Shown here piece by piece: positions 42,212 through 53,534 of a DNA stretch of 64,000 nucleotides. Origin of the DNA: an uncultured Erythrobacter sp. (GTDB lineage Bacteria; Pseudomonadota; Alphaproteobacteria; Sphingomonadales; Sphingomonadaceae). The notes beneath the pieces are model-generated. The model was not told where the DNA came from, made no database searches, and worked only from the letters and a program-made list of their open reading frames with translations. The position numbers were made by a program, and so were the translations under genes. The DNA is taken from assembly GCA_947495695.1 (NCBI GenBank), contig CANLZP010000002.1, positions 434,001 to 498,000 of the forward strand. The letters are read 5' to 3'. How positions within the stretch are numbered: position 1 is the first letter of the stretch; every line of letters begins with the position of its first letter.

Positions 42212-43588
42212 ATGGCGAGTGCATCACCAATCTTGGCAGCGCGTGGCCTGACCGACGAGCAAGGGCATTTGCTATCCGCAGATGCGCCACTGGTCGACTT
42301 GCAGCAACGCTGCGGCGGCACGGTTCCAGGCATGCTGGCCGCGCCAGAATTGCTGGATATTGTTCAGCAATGCCAATCGATGCAATTGCGGCTCGCCCGA
42401 GAATTCAAGGCGTATGATGGGACGGCCATTGTCACGGGGTTTGCGCGGGTGAGCCCGGTCAACAACGCCGAGCATACGGGTTGCGAATTGCTGATAGAGA
42501 ATTGGCAGCGGGAGGAATTGGCACCAGAGGACCAGCGCGCCAGTGCCGAACGTTTGGATGCGGTTGATCGCAGCACAAGCGAATGCCTTGGACGACTCGA
42601 TCGCAATCAGCGCATCCTGTCACTGGATTGCCGTGCGTCAGACCTTGTCGAATTGGCGAAGGCGGTCCGGGCGCATCCGGGGCAGGTGTGGTCAGACTAT
42701 GTCGAGTTGGTCGGCGTCGCCCATCGGCAACCGCTTCATTGGCGATTGTTGGACGGTGTTCAGTGCACCGTGCCGGGCTCTGATCGAAAATGGACAGCTC
42801 GATTGCTGCCTTTGGGAGGTGCAACCGCATCACCCAGCGGATTTGAGTTGCTGCTGGTTGCCGACAGCCCATTGCCAAGGGATCGATCGAATGATCCACA
42901 TCGCCAGTCGCCCGCCAGCCTTATCGGCGATGCTCTGACGTCTTCACTGCGCGATCCGATCACCCGGGTGATTGGTAATGCTGAAACGATCCGCACCCGC
43001 ATGGCCGGACCATTGCGTCAGGAATATAGCGACTATGCCGGTGATATTGCCACCGCTGGACAGCATTTGCTGGGGCTGTTGGATGATCTAACCGATCTTG
43101 AAGTGGTGGAAGCTGAGAACTTCAAGCCTGCCGCTGACAGGATCGATCTGGCCGAAGCCGCACGCAAAGCCGTGTCCATTCTGGGTGAAAAAGCCCGCGA
43201 TCATGGGATCAGCATCTCTATTCCCGACGAGAGAGCCTTTGCGCCCGCCGTGGGAGAGATGCGGCGGGTGTTGCAGATCTTGCTCAATCTGTTGGGCAAT
43301 GCGATCAATTACGCGCCGCGCAATTCAGCCATCATCTTGAGCGTTGGTTCCGATGCCAAAGGACGCACGACGGTCAGCGTCAGCGACGAAGGTCCCGGAT
43401 TGTCAGATGACCAACAATCGCGCGTTTTCCGCAAATTTGAACGACTTGGCAGGGACGGTGATGGAGGCTCAGGCCTTGGCCTGTATATCTCGCAACGGTT
43501 GGCACTCGCCATGAAGGGCGAATTGCTGATCGATAGCGAGGAGGGGAAGGGCGCCCGATTTACGCTCGCCCTTCCTCCCGGTAACTGA
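42212..43588 (+). CDS. Histidine-kinase-like protein with intact HATPase_c but substituted H-box
   Basis: LTSSLRDPITRVIGNAETIRTRMAGPLRQEYSDYAGDIATAGQHLLGLLDDLTDLE aligns to HisKA (MSHELRTPL...) with His replaced by Ser; LLNLLGNAINYAP (N box), DEGPGL, GSGLGLYISQRLALAMKGELLIDSEEGKGARFTLALP. Confidence 0.85.
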   Translation: MASASPILAARGLTDEQGHLLSADAPLVDLQQRCGGTVPGMLAAPELLDIVQQCQSMQLRLAREFKAYDGTAIVTGFARVSPVNNAEHTGCELLIENWQREELAPEDQRASAERLDAVDRSTSECLGRLDRNQRILSLDCRASDLVELAKAVRAHPGQVWSDYVELVGVAHRQPLHWRLLDGVQCTVPGSDRKWTARLLPLGGATASPSGFELLLVADSPLPRDRSNDPHRQSPASLIGDALTSSLRDPITRVIGNAETIRTRMAGPLRQEYSDYAGDIATAGQHLLGLLDDLTDLEVVEAENFKPAADRIDLAEAARKAVSILGEKARDHGISISIPDERAFAPAVGEMRRVLQILLNLLGNAINYAPRNSAIILSVGSDAKGRTTVSVSDEGPGLSDDQQSRVFRKFERLGRDGDGGSGLGLYISQRLALAMKGELLIDSEEGKGARFTLALPPGN

Positions 43589-44875
43589 TTAGCGGTTGAC
43601 CAGCGGCACGTAGTCGCGCTGGGTCGGTCCGGTGTAAAGCTGACGCGGACGACCAATAACCTGACCTGGATCAGAGATCATTTCATTCCACTGTGCCACC
43701 CAGCCCACGGTACGCGCGAGGGCGAACAGAGCGGTAAACATGGTGGTCGGGAAGCCGATCGAAGACAGGATGATGCCTGAATAGAAGTCCACATTCGGGA
43801 ACAGCTTCTTCTCTTTGAAATAATCGTCATTCAGCGCCAATTCTTCCAAACGAAGAGCGGTTTCGAACACGGGATCATCAACCTTCAGCGCTTCGAACAC
43901 TTCCTTCAAGGTCTGCTGCATAACAGTCGCGCGAGGATCGTAATTCTTATAAACCCGGTGGCCAAAGCCCATCAGACGGAACGGATCGTTCTTGTCCTTG
44001 GCCCGCTCGATATAGTGCGGGATACGATCAGGAGATCCAATTTCCTGCAGCATATTCAACGCGGCTTCGTTCGCGCCGCCATGGGCAGGGCCCCACAGGC
44101 ATGCGATGCCCGCAGCGATACAGGCAAATGGGTTGGCGCCCGAAGAACCGGCAAGGCGAACGGTCGAAGTTGATGCATTCTGTTCGTGATCGGCATGGAG
44201 GATGAAAATCCGGTCCATTGCCTTTTCAATCGCTGGGTGCACTTCATATTCTTCTGCTGGCACACCAAAGGTCATGCGCAGGAAGTTACCCGTATAGCTG
44301 AGCGAATTGTCCGGCTGCATCATGGGCTGGCCGATGGAATATTTATAGGCCATCGCCGCAATGGTCGGCATCTTTGCGATCAAGCGGTGGCTGCTGATCT
44401 TGCGGTGCTCTGGGTCAGAAATGTCGGTGCTGTCGTGATAGAATGCAGACAAAGCACCAACCACGCCGCACATAATCGCCATCGGGTGCGCATCACGGCG
44501 GAAGCCTTGATAGAATTGACGCAGCTGATCGTGCAGCATCGTATGGCGAGTGATGGTGTAAGAGAAATCGTCCAGTTCTTCCTTGCTGGGCAATTCGCCA
44601 TTCAACAGAAGATAGGATGTTTCCATAAAGCTGGATTGCTCGGCCAGCTGACCGATCGGATAGCCACGGTGCAACAAGACACCTTCGTTGCCATCGATAT
44701 AGGTCAGCGCGCTTTCGCAGCTGGCGGTCGATTTGTAGCCGGGATCAAATGTAAAGGCTCCGGTTTGGCCATACAGCTTGCGAATATCGATTACGTCCGG
44801 GCCAACGCTGCCCTCGAGAACGGGATAATCGTGTGTCTGCCCGCCTAAATCGAGTTTTGCCTGCTTGTCCGCCAA
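43589..44875 (-). CDS. gltA: Citrate synthase
   Basis: [74 protein letters not shown]. Confidence 0.98.
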   Translation of the reverse strand: MADKQAKLDLGGQTHDYPVLEGSVGPDVIDIRKLYGQTGAFTFDPGYKSTASCESALTYIDGNEGVLLHRGYPIGQLAEQSSFMETSYLLLNGELPSKEELDDFSYTITRHTMLHDQLRQFYQGFRRDAHPMAIMCGVVGALSAFYHDSTDISDPEHRKISSHRLIAKMPTIAAMAYKYSIGQPMMQPDNSLSYTGNFLRMTFGVPAEEYEVHPAIEKAMDRIFILHADHEQNASTSTVRLAGSSGANPFACIAAGIACLWGPAHGGANEAALNMLQEIGSPDRIPHYIERAKDKNDPFRLMGFGHRVYKNYDPRATVMQQTLKEVFEALKVDDPVFETALRLEELALNDDYFKEKKLFPNVDFYSGIILSSIGFPTTMFTALFALARTVGWVAQWNEMISDPGQVIGRPRQLYTGPTQRDYVPLVNR

Positions 44876-44902
44876 GTGTCGTCTCCTAATAATCCAAATT
44901 GC

Positions 44903-46327
44903 TCAATCCGCAGACTGAGCATGCGCGCTGATGCGCGCTAACGCTTCATCCCGTCCCAAAAGGACCAGAACATCGAAAATACCGGGCGATGTCGTCGTTC
45001 CGGTAAGGGCTGCGCGCAATGGCTGCGCGAGCTTGCCAAGGCCCACATCCAGTGCCTCAGCGGTTGCCTTTGTAGTGGCTTCGAGTGCCTCAATTGTCCA
45101 GCTATTTTCAGCCTGATAGCGCTGCAAAAGCTGGCCTAGACGCACTTTCGCTTCATCATCGAGCAGTTTTGCGGCTTTTTCTGTCAATTCGAGTGGGCGT
45201 TGCTGGAACAAAAAGCCAGCTCCATCGGCCAACTCATACGTATTCTTCGCCCGGGTTTTCAGGACGGGCATCGCTTGAACCAGCAAATCGGTGTCAATTT
45301 CGCCTGGAACCGATTGCGCAATCAATGGCGCGACGATGGCTGCCAATTCAGCATCGTCGGTTTCGCGGATGTAATGACCGTTCAAATTCTCCAATTTCTT
45401 AAGGTCAAAGCGAGAAGGGCTTTTGCCAACACCGGCCAAGGTGAACAGCTCGATTGCTTCGCTGCGGGTAATTTCTTCACGATCACCGTGGCCCCAGCCA
45501 AGCCGAAGCAAATAGTTGAACAAGGCTTCGGGCAGAATGCCCATCTCGTCCCGATAGGCATCGACACCCAGCGCGCCGTGGCGTTTGGACAGCTTCGCTC
45601 CATCTGACCCGTGGATCAATGGAATATGCGCATAGGTTGGTGCAGGCCAATTGCCTTCAATCTCGTCCATGGCGTGGTAAATGGGCAATTGGCGGAAGGC
45701 GTTGTTCAGGTGATCATCGCCCCGGATCACATGTGTGACACCCATGTCATGATCGTCCACCACAGCGGCCAACATATAGGTTGGCGTGCCATCGGCGCGC
45801 AGAATGATGTAATCGTCGAGCTCTTCATTGCGAACAGAAACACTGCCCTGAACTTCGTCAACAATGGTGGTCGCCCCATCTTGCGGTGTCTTCAGTCGAA
45901 CCGTGAACGGCGCGCCTTCTGGAGCCTCAGCCGGATCACGATCGCGCCACCTTCCGTCATAACGCATGGGTTGCTTGTTGGCGCGCTGCTCGGCCCGCAT
46001 CTGCTCGAGTTCTTCCGGTGTTGCAAAACAACGATAGGCATTGCCCGCCTCGAGCAGCTTGGCAGCTACTTCAGCATGGCGCTCAGCCTGCTTGGACTGG
46101 AAAGTTGGAGGCTCATCATAGTCCAGCCCAAGCCAGTTTAGCCCGTCGAGGATCGCGTCAATGGCTTCTTGAGTTGAGCGTTTCTTGTCAGTGTCCTCAA
46201 TCCGCAGCAAAGCCTTGCCGCCGTTATGCCGAGCAAAAAGCCAGTTGAACAGCGCCGTGCGCGCTCCGCCAATATGAAGAAAGCCGGTAGGCGAGGGGGC
46301 AAATCGGGTGACAATCATTTCACTCAT
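44903..46327 (-). CDS. gltX: Glutamyl-tRNA synthetase
   Basis: [63 protein letters not shown]. Start [11 protein letters not shown] within ORF 44903-46351. Confidence 0.97.
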   Translation of the reverse strand: MSEMIVTRFAPSPTGFLHIGGARTALFNWLFARHNGGKALLRIEDTDKKRSTQEAIDAILDGLNWLGLDYDEPPTFQSKQAERHAEVAAKLLEAGNAYRCFATPEELEQMRAEQRANKQPMRYDGRWRDRDPAEAPEGAPFTVRLKTPQDGATTIVDEVQGSVSVRNEELDDYIILRADGTPTYMLAAVVDDHDMGVTHVIRGDDHLNNAFRQLPIYHAMDEIEGNWPAPTYAHIPLIHGSDGAKLSKRHGALGVDAYRDEMGILPEALFNYLLRLGWGHGDREEITRSEAIELFTLAGVGKSPSRFDLKKLENLNGHYIRETDDAELAAIVAPLIAQSVPGEIDTDLLVQAMPVLKTRAKNTYELADGAGFLFQQRPLELTEKAAKLLDDEAKVRLGQLLQRYQAENSWTIEALEATTKATAEALDVGLGKLAQPLRAALTGTTTSPGIFDVLVLLGRDEALARISAHAQSAD

Positions 46328-46390
46328 TAAAACTCTTTCATCGGGCGGCATTTCCTTGCCATAGAATACGGTGTTCTATCCAGTGCCCCA

Positions 46391-48571
46391 ATGGCGACGG
46401 AAAATCCTCCGCTGGTTCCGACCGGGAACACCTCTCAATCGGCAAATGCTGCAATGCAGCGCCCTTGGCGCAAGCCATGGCGCTTGTCCAGCATCGGCGG
46501 GCTGATCGAGCAATTTCTGAGCGACGCTGGCTTTGATCGCGGCCCATGGTTGGTGATCGCATTCGCTGCAGGCATTGTGGCGTGGTTTGGCTTTGGGTCG
46601 GCGTGGCAATGGGGTGGTGCCATCGTTGCGGGGCTGCTTGCCGCCTTGTTAGGGCTAGCCATTGTCCGGGGTGATCAGCCGAGGGCGCATGTGCGCAGCG
46701 CGCTGATCGGGATTGGGTTGTTCTTTGCTGCCGGTGTCGCAATTATCTGGATCCGATCGGACTATGTTGGCGCTGAAGCCATCGACCGGCCAATGGTGCA
46801 ATGGATCAATGGCTATGTCTTGGAACGAGAGGATCAACCCTCGCGCGGACGGTTACGGTTGACGATGGCGGTGCGCGACCCTGACAGCGGCACCGCCCGC
46901 AAAATCCGCGTCAATGTTCCCTTAGAAGCGGTACAAGATGGCATGCTGGAAGGCGCAGTGCTGCGAATGCGCGTCAGGCTGATGCCGCCAGCGCCCCCGA
47001 TGTTGCCGGGATCGTACAATTTTGCACGAGCAGCCTGGTTCCAAGGGTTGTCAGGCACAGGAAGCATGTTGGGCGAGGCCGAGGTGGTCGAGCGCGGAGA
47101 CGAAGGCGCCATTATCGCGCCAATCCAACGCAGGCTTTCTGAACATGTACGCAGCAAACTTGGCGGGTCTGCAGGGGCGATCGCTGCCGCATTTGCCAGC
47201 GGTGACCGGGGCGGCATCAGCGAGGCCGACGAAGATGCCATGCGCGATTCCGGGCTAACGCACCTTCTCAGTATCAGCGGATTGCATGTCAGCGCTGTCA
47301 TCGCTGCGGGCTATCTGCTCGCCTTAAAGATACTGGGATTGTGGCCTGCGCTGGCGTTGCGCATCCGGTTGCCGGTTGCAGCAGCGGCGGTCGGTGCTTT
47401 GGCTGGCATTGGCTATACGTTGCTGACCGGATCAGAAGTGCCCACTGTCAGGAGCTGTGCTGCGGCTTTGCTGGTGCTGATCGCTTTGGCTTTGGGCCGC
47501 GAGGCATTGTCCGCGCGAATGGTCGCAACAGCGGCCTTTTTGGTTCTGCTGGCTTGGCCCGAATCCATCGTTGGACCCAGCTTTCAACTCAGCTTCTCCG
47601 CGGTTCTGGCTATTGTTGCCTTGCACAATGCTGCTCCCATCCGGGCTTTTTTGGCACCGCGAGAGGAAAGTTGGTTCGCTGTGTTGTCACGCCGGACAGC
47701 CATGTTGCTGTTAACAGGCTTTGTGATCGAATGGGCCTTGATGCCCATTGTCTTGTTCCATTTCCACAGGGCCGGGATTTACGGTGCTTTTGCCAATGTC
47801 ATCGCGATTCCCTTGGTCACATTTGTCTCGATGCCGCTGATCGCGTTCGCATTGGTGCTGGACGTGATTGGGCTGGGAGGACCCGTGTGGTGGCTGGTGG
47901 GACAATCGCTCGATTTGCTCATCGCAATCGCTCACACCACCGCCTCTCAACCCGGTGCGGTAAAGCTGATGCCTCAGATGGATGGATGGACATTCGCATG
48001 CTTTGTGATGGGCGGGCTTTGGCTCGCGCTCTGGAAAGGACGCGGACGATTGCTGGGGCTGGCGTCGGCCGGACTGGGTGTGGGCTTGCTCCTCGCTACA
48101 CCCATACCCAATGTGCTGATCTCGGGGGATGGCCGCCATGTGGGCATTACAACCCCCGATGGCCATTTGTTGTCCTTAAGAGAAAGCCGCTCGAATTATG
48201 CCAAGGACAATTTGACCGAGCTAAGCGGCGTAACAACAGAACCGATCCCATTGGCGCAATGGCCGGGAGCGCGGTGCAGCAGTGAATTCTGCGTCATCGC
48301 GATCAAGCGCCACGGTCGAACATGGGATTTGCTGATGGCACGCAATCGCGAACTGATAGAAGAAAGGGCGTTGGCCGCTGCATGCGAGAAGGCCGATATC
48401 GTTGTGGCCGACAGGTGGCTGCCTGCATCCTGCAAGCCAAAGTGGCTAAAAGCGGATCGCAATTTGCTGGAAAAAACCGGTGGGCTAGCGTTGAACCTCG
48501 ATGCCGAGACATTTCAGACCGTTGCGGAACTTCAGGGTGAACATGGATGGTGGCGCGGGGAGGGGCCATAG
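46391..48571 (+). CDS. comEC: ComEC/Rec2 family competence-type membrane protein
   Basis: DSGLTHLLSISGLHVSAVIAAGYLLAL; polytopic domain with SFQLSFSAVLAIV. Confidence 0.92.
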   Translation: MATENPPLVPTGNTSQSANAAMQRPWRKPWRLSSIGGLIEQFLSDAGFDRGPWLVIAFAAGIVAWFGFGSAWQWGGAIVAGLLAALLGLAIVRGDQPRAHVRSALIGIGLFFAAGVAIIWIRSDYVGAEAIDRPMVQWINGYVLEREDQPSRGRLRLTMAVRDPDSGTARKIRVNVPLEAVQDGMLEGAVLRMRVRLMPPAPPMLPGSYNFARAAWFQGLSGTGSMLGEAEVVERGDEGAIIAPIQRRLSEHVRSKLGGSAGAIAAAFASGDRGGISEADEDAMRDSGLTHLLSISGLHVSAVIAAGYLLALKILGLWPALALRIRLPVAAAAVGALAGIGYTLLTGSEVPTVRSCAAALLVLIALALGREALSARMVATAAFLVLLAWPESIVGPSFQLSFSAVLAIVALHNAAPIRAFLAPREESWFAVLSRRTAMLLLTGFVIEWALMPIVLFHFHRAGIYGAFANVIAIPLVTFVSMPLIAFALVLDVIGLGGPVWWLVGQSLDLLIAIAHTTASQPGAVKLMPQMDGWTFACFVMGGLWLALWKGRGRLLGLASAGLGVGLLLATPIPNVLISGDGRHVGITTPDGHLLSLRESRSNYAKDNLTELSGVTTEPIPLAQWPGARCSSEFCVIAIKRHGRTWDLLMARNRELIEERALAAACEKADIVVADRWLPASCKPKWLKADRNLLEKTGGLALNLDAETFQTVAELQGEHGWWRGEGP

Positions 48572-48651
48572 CGCCCAACGCTCCGCCGCGCCGTCCATAA
48601 AATTTGGCTCAATCGGACCGCTAATCAGCCCGATTCAGCATAGATCTGTTA

Positions 48652-49341
48652 TCAGTGATAGCGGCGCAGCAGGCCCGCGAGCTTGCCCTGAACCTTCACT
48701 TCGCCCGCACGATACACTTGCGGTTCGTAAGAGGCATTGGCGGGATCAAGCCGCACATTGCCGTGATCACGGTGGAGATATTTCAGCGTCGCTTCCTCGT
48801 CATGGACAAGAGCCACCACAATCTCGCCATCGCGCGCTGTGTCGGTGCGCTTGATCAAAGCGAAGTCGCCATCGAAAATGCCCGCTTCCACCATGGAATC
48901 ACCGGAAACTTCCAATGCATAGTGTTCCCCAGGGCCCAACAAGGCCGCTGGAACAGGCAGGCTGCTTTGCCCTTCAAGCGCTTCAATCGGAGCGCCCGCA
49001 GCAATGCGGCCATGCAGGGGCAGTTCGATCACGTCATTGGCGGGCTCAGGCGCGCTGGGTGCCTTCGTCGCTTGAGAGACGACATCATTGGCCGCAGGAG
49101 CAGCCTTGCGAGCCGCAGGCGTTGCATCCTCGGGTTGCTTGATAACCTCCAAAGCGCGTGCGCGATTGGGCAGGCGCCGGATAAACCCACGCTCTTCCAG
49201 CGCAGAGATCAAACGGTGGACGCCAGACTTGCTCTTAAGGTCGAGCGCATCTTTCATCTCTTCAAACGAGGGTGAAATACCAGTCTCTTCAAGACGGGTC
49301 TGGATAAATTGGATCAATTCGTGCTGCTTTGCCGTCAGCAT
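48652..49341 (-). CDS. lexA: LexA repressor
   Basis: [67 protein letters not shown] cleavage region; [20 protein letters not shown]. Confidence 0.97.
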   Translation of the reverse strand: MLTAKQHELIQFIQTRLEETGISPSFEEMKDALDLKSKSGVHRLISALEERGFIRRLPNRARALEVIKQPEDATPAARKAAPAANDVVSQATKAPSAPEPANDVIELPLHGRIAAGAPIEALEGQSSLPVPAALLGPGEHYALEVSGDSMVEAGIFDGDFALIKRTDTARDGEIVVALVHDEEATLKYLHRDHGNVRLDPANASYEPQVYRAGEVKVQGKLAGLLRRYH

Positions 49342-49387
49342 AGCGAAGACTCCCTTTGAGGCCTTATGTTCCGCGCACCCACAAGGT

Positions 49388-49402
49388 GAACGAATGAAGA
49401 AC
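49388..49402 (-). promoter_or_regulatory. Alphaproteobacterial-type SOS (LexA) box upstream of lexA
   Basis: Minus strand GTTC-TTCATTC-GTTC matches GTTC-N7-GTTC; about 47 nt upstream of the lexA start. Confidence 0.85.
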
Positions 49403-49435
49403 AATTAGGCAACCAATTTCACAGAGTCAAGCAAT

Positions 49436-50629
49436 TCAGCCATTTTCCAACAGAAACACCGGAACAAGCTCACCCGCACGTGCTTCGTCAGCGTTCGCTG
49501 GCCGGTGAACCAGGCAATTGGCTGCAGCTAGCGCGCGCAGGGCGCTTGAGTCTTGCGACGCTCCGCTTTTGACGTTGCTGCCATCCCATATGGCGCGCAA
49601 GAATTCGCGGCGTGAACCAATCGCGGGCAAGTCTTCTCCTGCTGGCAACTGGGCCATGCGCGGCAAGGGTGCAACGGCGCGCATTGCGGCGCGCAAGGCG
49701 GGCAATACCAACAGGAAAGCGGTGACATAGCTCGACACGGGATTGCCCGGCAGGCCGAAGATCATTTGCTCGCCCCGTTTGCCCACCATAACCGGTTTGC
49801 CGGGCTTCATAGCGACCTTCCAGAAATCCAGCTTGGCACCCCATTTCTCCAATGCAGGTTGCATCAGATCATGGTCTCCGACCGAGGCACCTCCGGTGGT
49901 GACAAGAAAATCAGCGCCTTCAGCCTTCGCCAAAGCCTGTGCCAAAGCCTGCCGGTCATCGGGAACCGGACCCAAACGGATCACCTTACAGCCCAATGAG
50001 CGCACCAGCGCAGCGATCATGGCGCCATTGCTGGCAGGAATTTGATGGGGGCCGCAGTTTGCTGGATCGGTGGTCAATTCGTCGCCGCTGTCGAGCACAG
50101 CCACCGTTGGGCACTTTGTTACCGTTACTTCGGCATGGCCTGCGGTAATGGCCAAGGCAATTTGGGCTGCGCCCATTGCGGTACCAGCGGGCAGGACCAT
50201 ATCCCCCGTGGCAAAATCAAAACCGGCCAATCGAATGTGCCGACCCTTCGCAGGAAAGTCCTGGGTACAGGTGATGGTCCGCCCATTAGCCTCCACATTT
50301 TCTTGGATCACAATGCGGTCAGCGCCTGCTGGAACATGCGCGCCGGTAGAGATCCGCACCGTCTCACCAACCGATAGAGCGCCGTCAAAGGGAGCCCCAG
50401 CTCGGCTTTCCCCGACCAAGGTCCACGGGCCCTTTGTATGATCAGCAGAGCCAATGGCATATCCATCCATGGCAGACAAATCAGCCGGAGGCTGGGTCCG
50501 GCGCGCGAGCAAATCATCCGCCAAGTATCGACCCTGAGATTCTTCAACGGGGATTGTTTCAGTGCCCATGCTCGTAACCAGAGAAAGAGCGCGTTCCTGC
50601 GCCTCCTCAAGGGTCAGCATGGGTTTCAT
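49436..50629 (-). CDS. moeA: Molybdopterin molybdenumtransferase
   Basis: [79 protein letters not shown]. Confidence 0.96.
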   Translation of the reverse strand: MKPMLTLEEAQERALSLVTSMGTETIPVEESQGRYLADDLLARRTQPPADLSAMDGYAIGSADHTKGPWTLVGESRAGAPFDGALSVGETVRISTGAHVPAGADRIVIQENVEANGRTITCTQDFPAKGRHIRLAGFDFATGDMVLPAGTAMGAAQIALAITAGHAEVTVTKCPTVAVLDSGDELTTDPANCGPHQIPASNGAMIAALVRSLGCKVIRLGPVPDDRQALAQALAKAEGADFLVTTGGASVGDHDLMQPALEKWGAKLDFWKVAMKPGKPVMVGKRGEQMIFGLPGNPVSSYVTAFLLVLPALRAAMRAVAPLPRMAQLPAGEDLPAIGSRREFLRAIWDGSNVKSGASQDSSALRALAAANCLVHRPANADEARAGELVPVFLLENG

Positions 50630-51099
50630 TCGGGTGCCTTCCAATGGCCTGATTTGCCGCCTTTTTTCTCGAGCAGGCGAACCGAACCAATAACCATTGC
50701 CTTGTCCAACGCTTTGGCCATGTCATAAATTGTCAGCAGCGCGGTCGAGGCCGCGACCATGGCTTCCATTTCGACGCCGGTCTTGCCGGTTAAAGACGCG
50801 GTGGCAGTGACGTTGACGCCAGTGTCGGTGAAGGCAAAATCAACATTGACCGCATCCAAGGCAAGCGGGTGACACAGCGGTATTAGCTCGCCTGTCCTCT
50901 TGGCTGCCATGATTCCAGCAATCCTCGCTGTTCCCAACACGTCGCCCTTGGGCGCATCGCCAGCCTTTATGGCTGTCAGGGCTGCATCGCTCATGGATAT
51001 GTGTCCCGCCGCAACGGCCAAACGCTCGCTGGCATGTTTGCTGCCAATATCGACCATATGGGCAGAACCGCTTTCATCGATATGGGTTAGATCGCTCAT
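50626..51099 (-). CDS. moaC: Cyclic pyranopterin monophosphate synthase
   Basis: [78 protein letters not shown]. Stop overlaps the moeA start (ATGA). Confidence 0.97.
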   Translation of the reverse strand: MSDLTHIDESGSAHMVDIGSKHASERLAVAAGHISMSDAALTAIKAGDAPKGDVLGTARIAGIMAAKRTGELIPLCHPLALDAVNVDFAFTDTGVNVTATASLTGKTGVEMEAMVAASTALLTIYDMAKALDKAMVIGSVRLLEKKGGKSGHWKAPE

Positions 51100-51107
51100 T
51101 ATCTTGG

Positions 51108-51923
51108 TCACAATTGCGGCAGGGCTTCGGTGATATCGGTGCCGGTTAGAAGCAGCCGGGTTGCCGCCGCAATATCGTCGGCACGCATGAGGCTTTCGCC
51201 CACCAGGAAAGTCCGAATGCCGCTTTTTGCCAAGCGATTGCAATCGTCATGACTGGCAATCCCACTTTCCCCGACCAGCAATGACCCTTCCGGTGCGAGC
51301 TTCGACAGGCGCTCTGATACGCCCAAGTCCGTGACAAAGCGCTTCAAATCGCGGTTGTTGATCCCGATCAAGCGGGATTTGAGTTCACCCGCGCGGGCCA
51401 TCTCGGCCTCGTTATGCACTTCCACCAGCACATCCATGCCCAGCTCGATCGAGGCGGCTTCAATCTCGTGCATCTGGCCATCGTCCAGCGCAGCCACGAT
51501 GATCAAAATCGCATCGGCACCAATGGATCTGGCTTCGGCAACTTGCCATGGATCGATCATGAAATCCTTGCGCAAGACGGGCAGATCGCAGGAAGCTCTG
51601 GCGGCGATCAGAAATTGCTCATGACCCTGAAAATACGGGGCGTCGGTCAATACTGAAAGACATGTTGCGCCGCCTGATTGATAATCGCGGGCATGGGCAG
51701 CCGGATGAAAATCGGGGCGGATTAACCCTTTGGACGGGGAGGCTTTCTTGACCTCTGCGATCAAACCAAACCCTGTGGCGGCCGCTGTGCGCAGGGCTGC
51801 CTCGAACCTGCGAGGTGCGCCTTGATCAGACGCTTTGGACAAAAGTTCTGCAAGCGAAGTGGCCGCCTTGCGTTCGGCAACTTCTGTGCGTTTGTTGGCG
51901 CAGATTTCATCCAGCTTGTTCAT
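51108..51923 (-). CDS. trpC: Indole-3-glycerol phosphate synthase
   Basis: [73 protein letters not shown]. Confidence 0.97.
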   Translation of the reverse strand: MNKLDEICANKRTEVAERKAATSLAELLSKASDQGAPRRFEAALRTAAATGFGLIAEVKKASPSKGLIRPDFHPAAHARDYQSGGATCLSVLTDAPYFQGHEQFLIAARASCDLPVLRKDFMIDPWQVAEARSIGADAILIIVAALDDGQMHEIEAASIELGMDVLVEVHNEAEMARAGELKSRLIGINNRDLKRFVTDLGVSERLSKLAPEGSLLVGESGIASHDDCNRLAKSGIRTFLVGESLMRADDIAAATRLLLTGTDITEALPQL

Positions 51924-51958
51924 CGCAGAATTCTCAACTCAAAATTTTCATTCACGGG

Positions 51959-52951
51959 TCACTTGGCCAACTCGATCCAGCGCGCCAGCAAATCATGGGC
52001 TTTACCGGAATCGATCGCCTCTGCCGCCAGGGCAATCCGATCATGCCAATCTGTACCCTTGTCCGCCACCATCAACGATCCCGCTGCATTGAACAACACA
52101 GCATCACGATATGGGCCAGGCGTTCCCATCAACAGAGCCTTTAACGCGGCGGCATTGTGCTTGGCATCATCGCCTCTGATCGCTTCAACCGGCGCATGAG
52201 GCAATCCCGCCATATCGGCCGAGATCCGCATCATCTGGAAGGAATTACCACGCACCTCTGCAACTTCATTGCCACCGGCCAAACTAAGCTCGTCCAATCC
52301 TTCGTCGCCCGAGATAATCAGCGAGCGCCCGGTTCCAAGCTTCGCCATCGCGCCAGCATAGATCGGGACATAGGCGGGGCGAGCGATACCAATTAATTGG
52401 CTGGAAACACGCGCGGGATTGGACAAGGGGCCCATCAAATTGAAGATTGTGCGCCGACCAATGCGCTGCCGGATAGGTTGAATGCGGCCCATCGCAGGAT
52501 GGTGGTTTTTGGCAAATAGAAAGCAAATGCCGATCTCGGCCAGCGTCTTTTCGGCGGTTTTGCCGGCGGCATCCATATCCAGGCCAAGCGCTTCCAATGT
52601 GTCTGCTGCGCCTGCCTTGGATGATGCAGCGCGGTTGCCATGCTTAGCCACCGGGACACCGCAGGCAGCCACAACCAGACTGACAGCGGTGGAGACATTG
52701 AGAGTATGGTGCCCGTCACCTCCCGTGCCGCATACATCGATAGCATGGGCAGGGGCTTCAATTGGGATCAGACGGGCGCGCAAGGCTCTGGCAGCGCCCG
52801 CGATCTCGTCGGACGTTTCACCGCGATCAGATAAAGCTATGAGAAACTGTTCGATTTCCTCTTCGCTGGTCTCTCCATCCAGCAATCTACCAAAGGCAGT
52901 CTCGGCCTCCTGCTCGCTCAGCCGGATATCGCCATTGGGTAGGCTGCTCAT
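51959..52951 (-). CDS. trpD: Anthranilate phosphoribosyltransferase
   Basis: DVCGTGGDGHHTLNVSTAVSLVVAACGVPVAKHGNRAASSKAGAADTLEALG; GRRTIFNLMGPLSNPA. ATGA overlap with trpG. Confidence 0.97.
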   Translation of the reverse strand: MSSLPNGDIRLSEQEAETAFGRLLDGETSEEEIEQFLIALSDRGETSDEIAGAARALRARLIPIEAPAHAIDVCGTGGDGHHTLNVSTAVSLVVAACGVPVAKHGNRAASSKAGAADTLEALGLDMDAAGKTAEKTLAEIGICFLFAKNHHPAMGRIQPIRQRIGRRTIFNLMGPLSNPARVSSQLIGIARPAYVPIYAGAMAKLGTGRSLIISGDEGLDELSLAGGNEVAEVRGNSFQMMRISADMAGLPHAPVEAIRGDDAKHNAAALKALLMGTPGPYRDAVLFNAAGSLMVADKGTDWHDRIALAAEAIDSGKAHDLLARWIELAK

Positions 52952-53532
52952 GCTGGCTGCTCCGTCTCGATGCCGCATAGGGTCAGGAAATTGGCCAGCA
53001 ATGCATGACCATGTTGTGTGGCGATGCTTTCAGGGTGAAATTGCACGCCGTGGATGGGTAAATCGCGGTGACGGAAACCCATGGTATAACCATCGTCCGA
53101 TGTTGCATTGACCAGCAGATCATTCGGCTGATTTTGGACCACCAGACTGTGGTAGCGCGTCGCCTGGAAAGGGGTGGGCAGATTGGCAAACACGCCTGAC
53201 CCATCATGTGTAACTGCACTGGTCTTGCCGTGCATCAAACCGCCTTGTTCAACAGTGCCGCCAAAATGCTGGCCGATAGATTGATGACCCAAACATACGC
53301 CCAGCAAAGGCTTTGCCGCATCTGCACACGCTGCCACCAGATCGAGGCTGATGCCGGCCTGATTGGGAGTGCAGGGACCGGGCGAGATCAGAAAGCCTGA
53401 AGCATTTGTCGATAGAGCCTGTTGCGCGGTTAGCGCGTCATTGCGTTCCACTCGAACGTCTGCACCCAATTCCATCAAATAATGGACCAGGTTGAAGGTG
53501 AAGCTATCGTAATTATCGATCACCAGGATCAT
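52948..53532 (-). CDS. trpG: Anthranilate synthase component II (glutamine amidotransferase)
   Basis: MILVIDNYDSFTFNLVHYLMELG; LLGVCLGHQSIGQHFGG; GVQFHPESIATQHG. Confidence 0.97.
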   Translation of the reverse strand: MILVIDNYDSFTFNLVHYLMELGADVRVERNDALTAQQALSTNASGFLISPGPCTPNQAGISLDLVAACADAAKPLLGVCLGHQSIGQHFGGTVEQGGLMHGKTSAVTHDGSGVFANLPTPFQATRYHSLVVQNQPNDLLVNATSDDGYTMGFRHRDLPIHGVQFHPESIATQHGHALLANFLTLCGIETEQPA

Positions 53533-53534
53533 GG

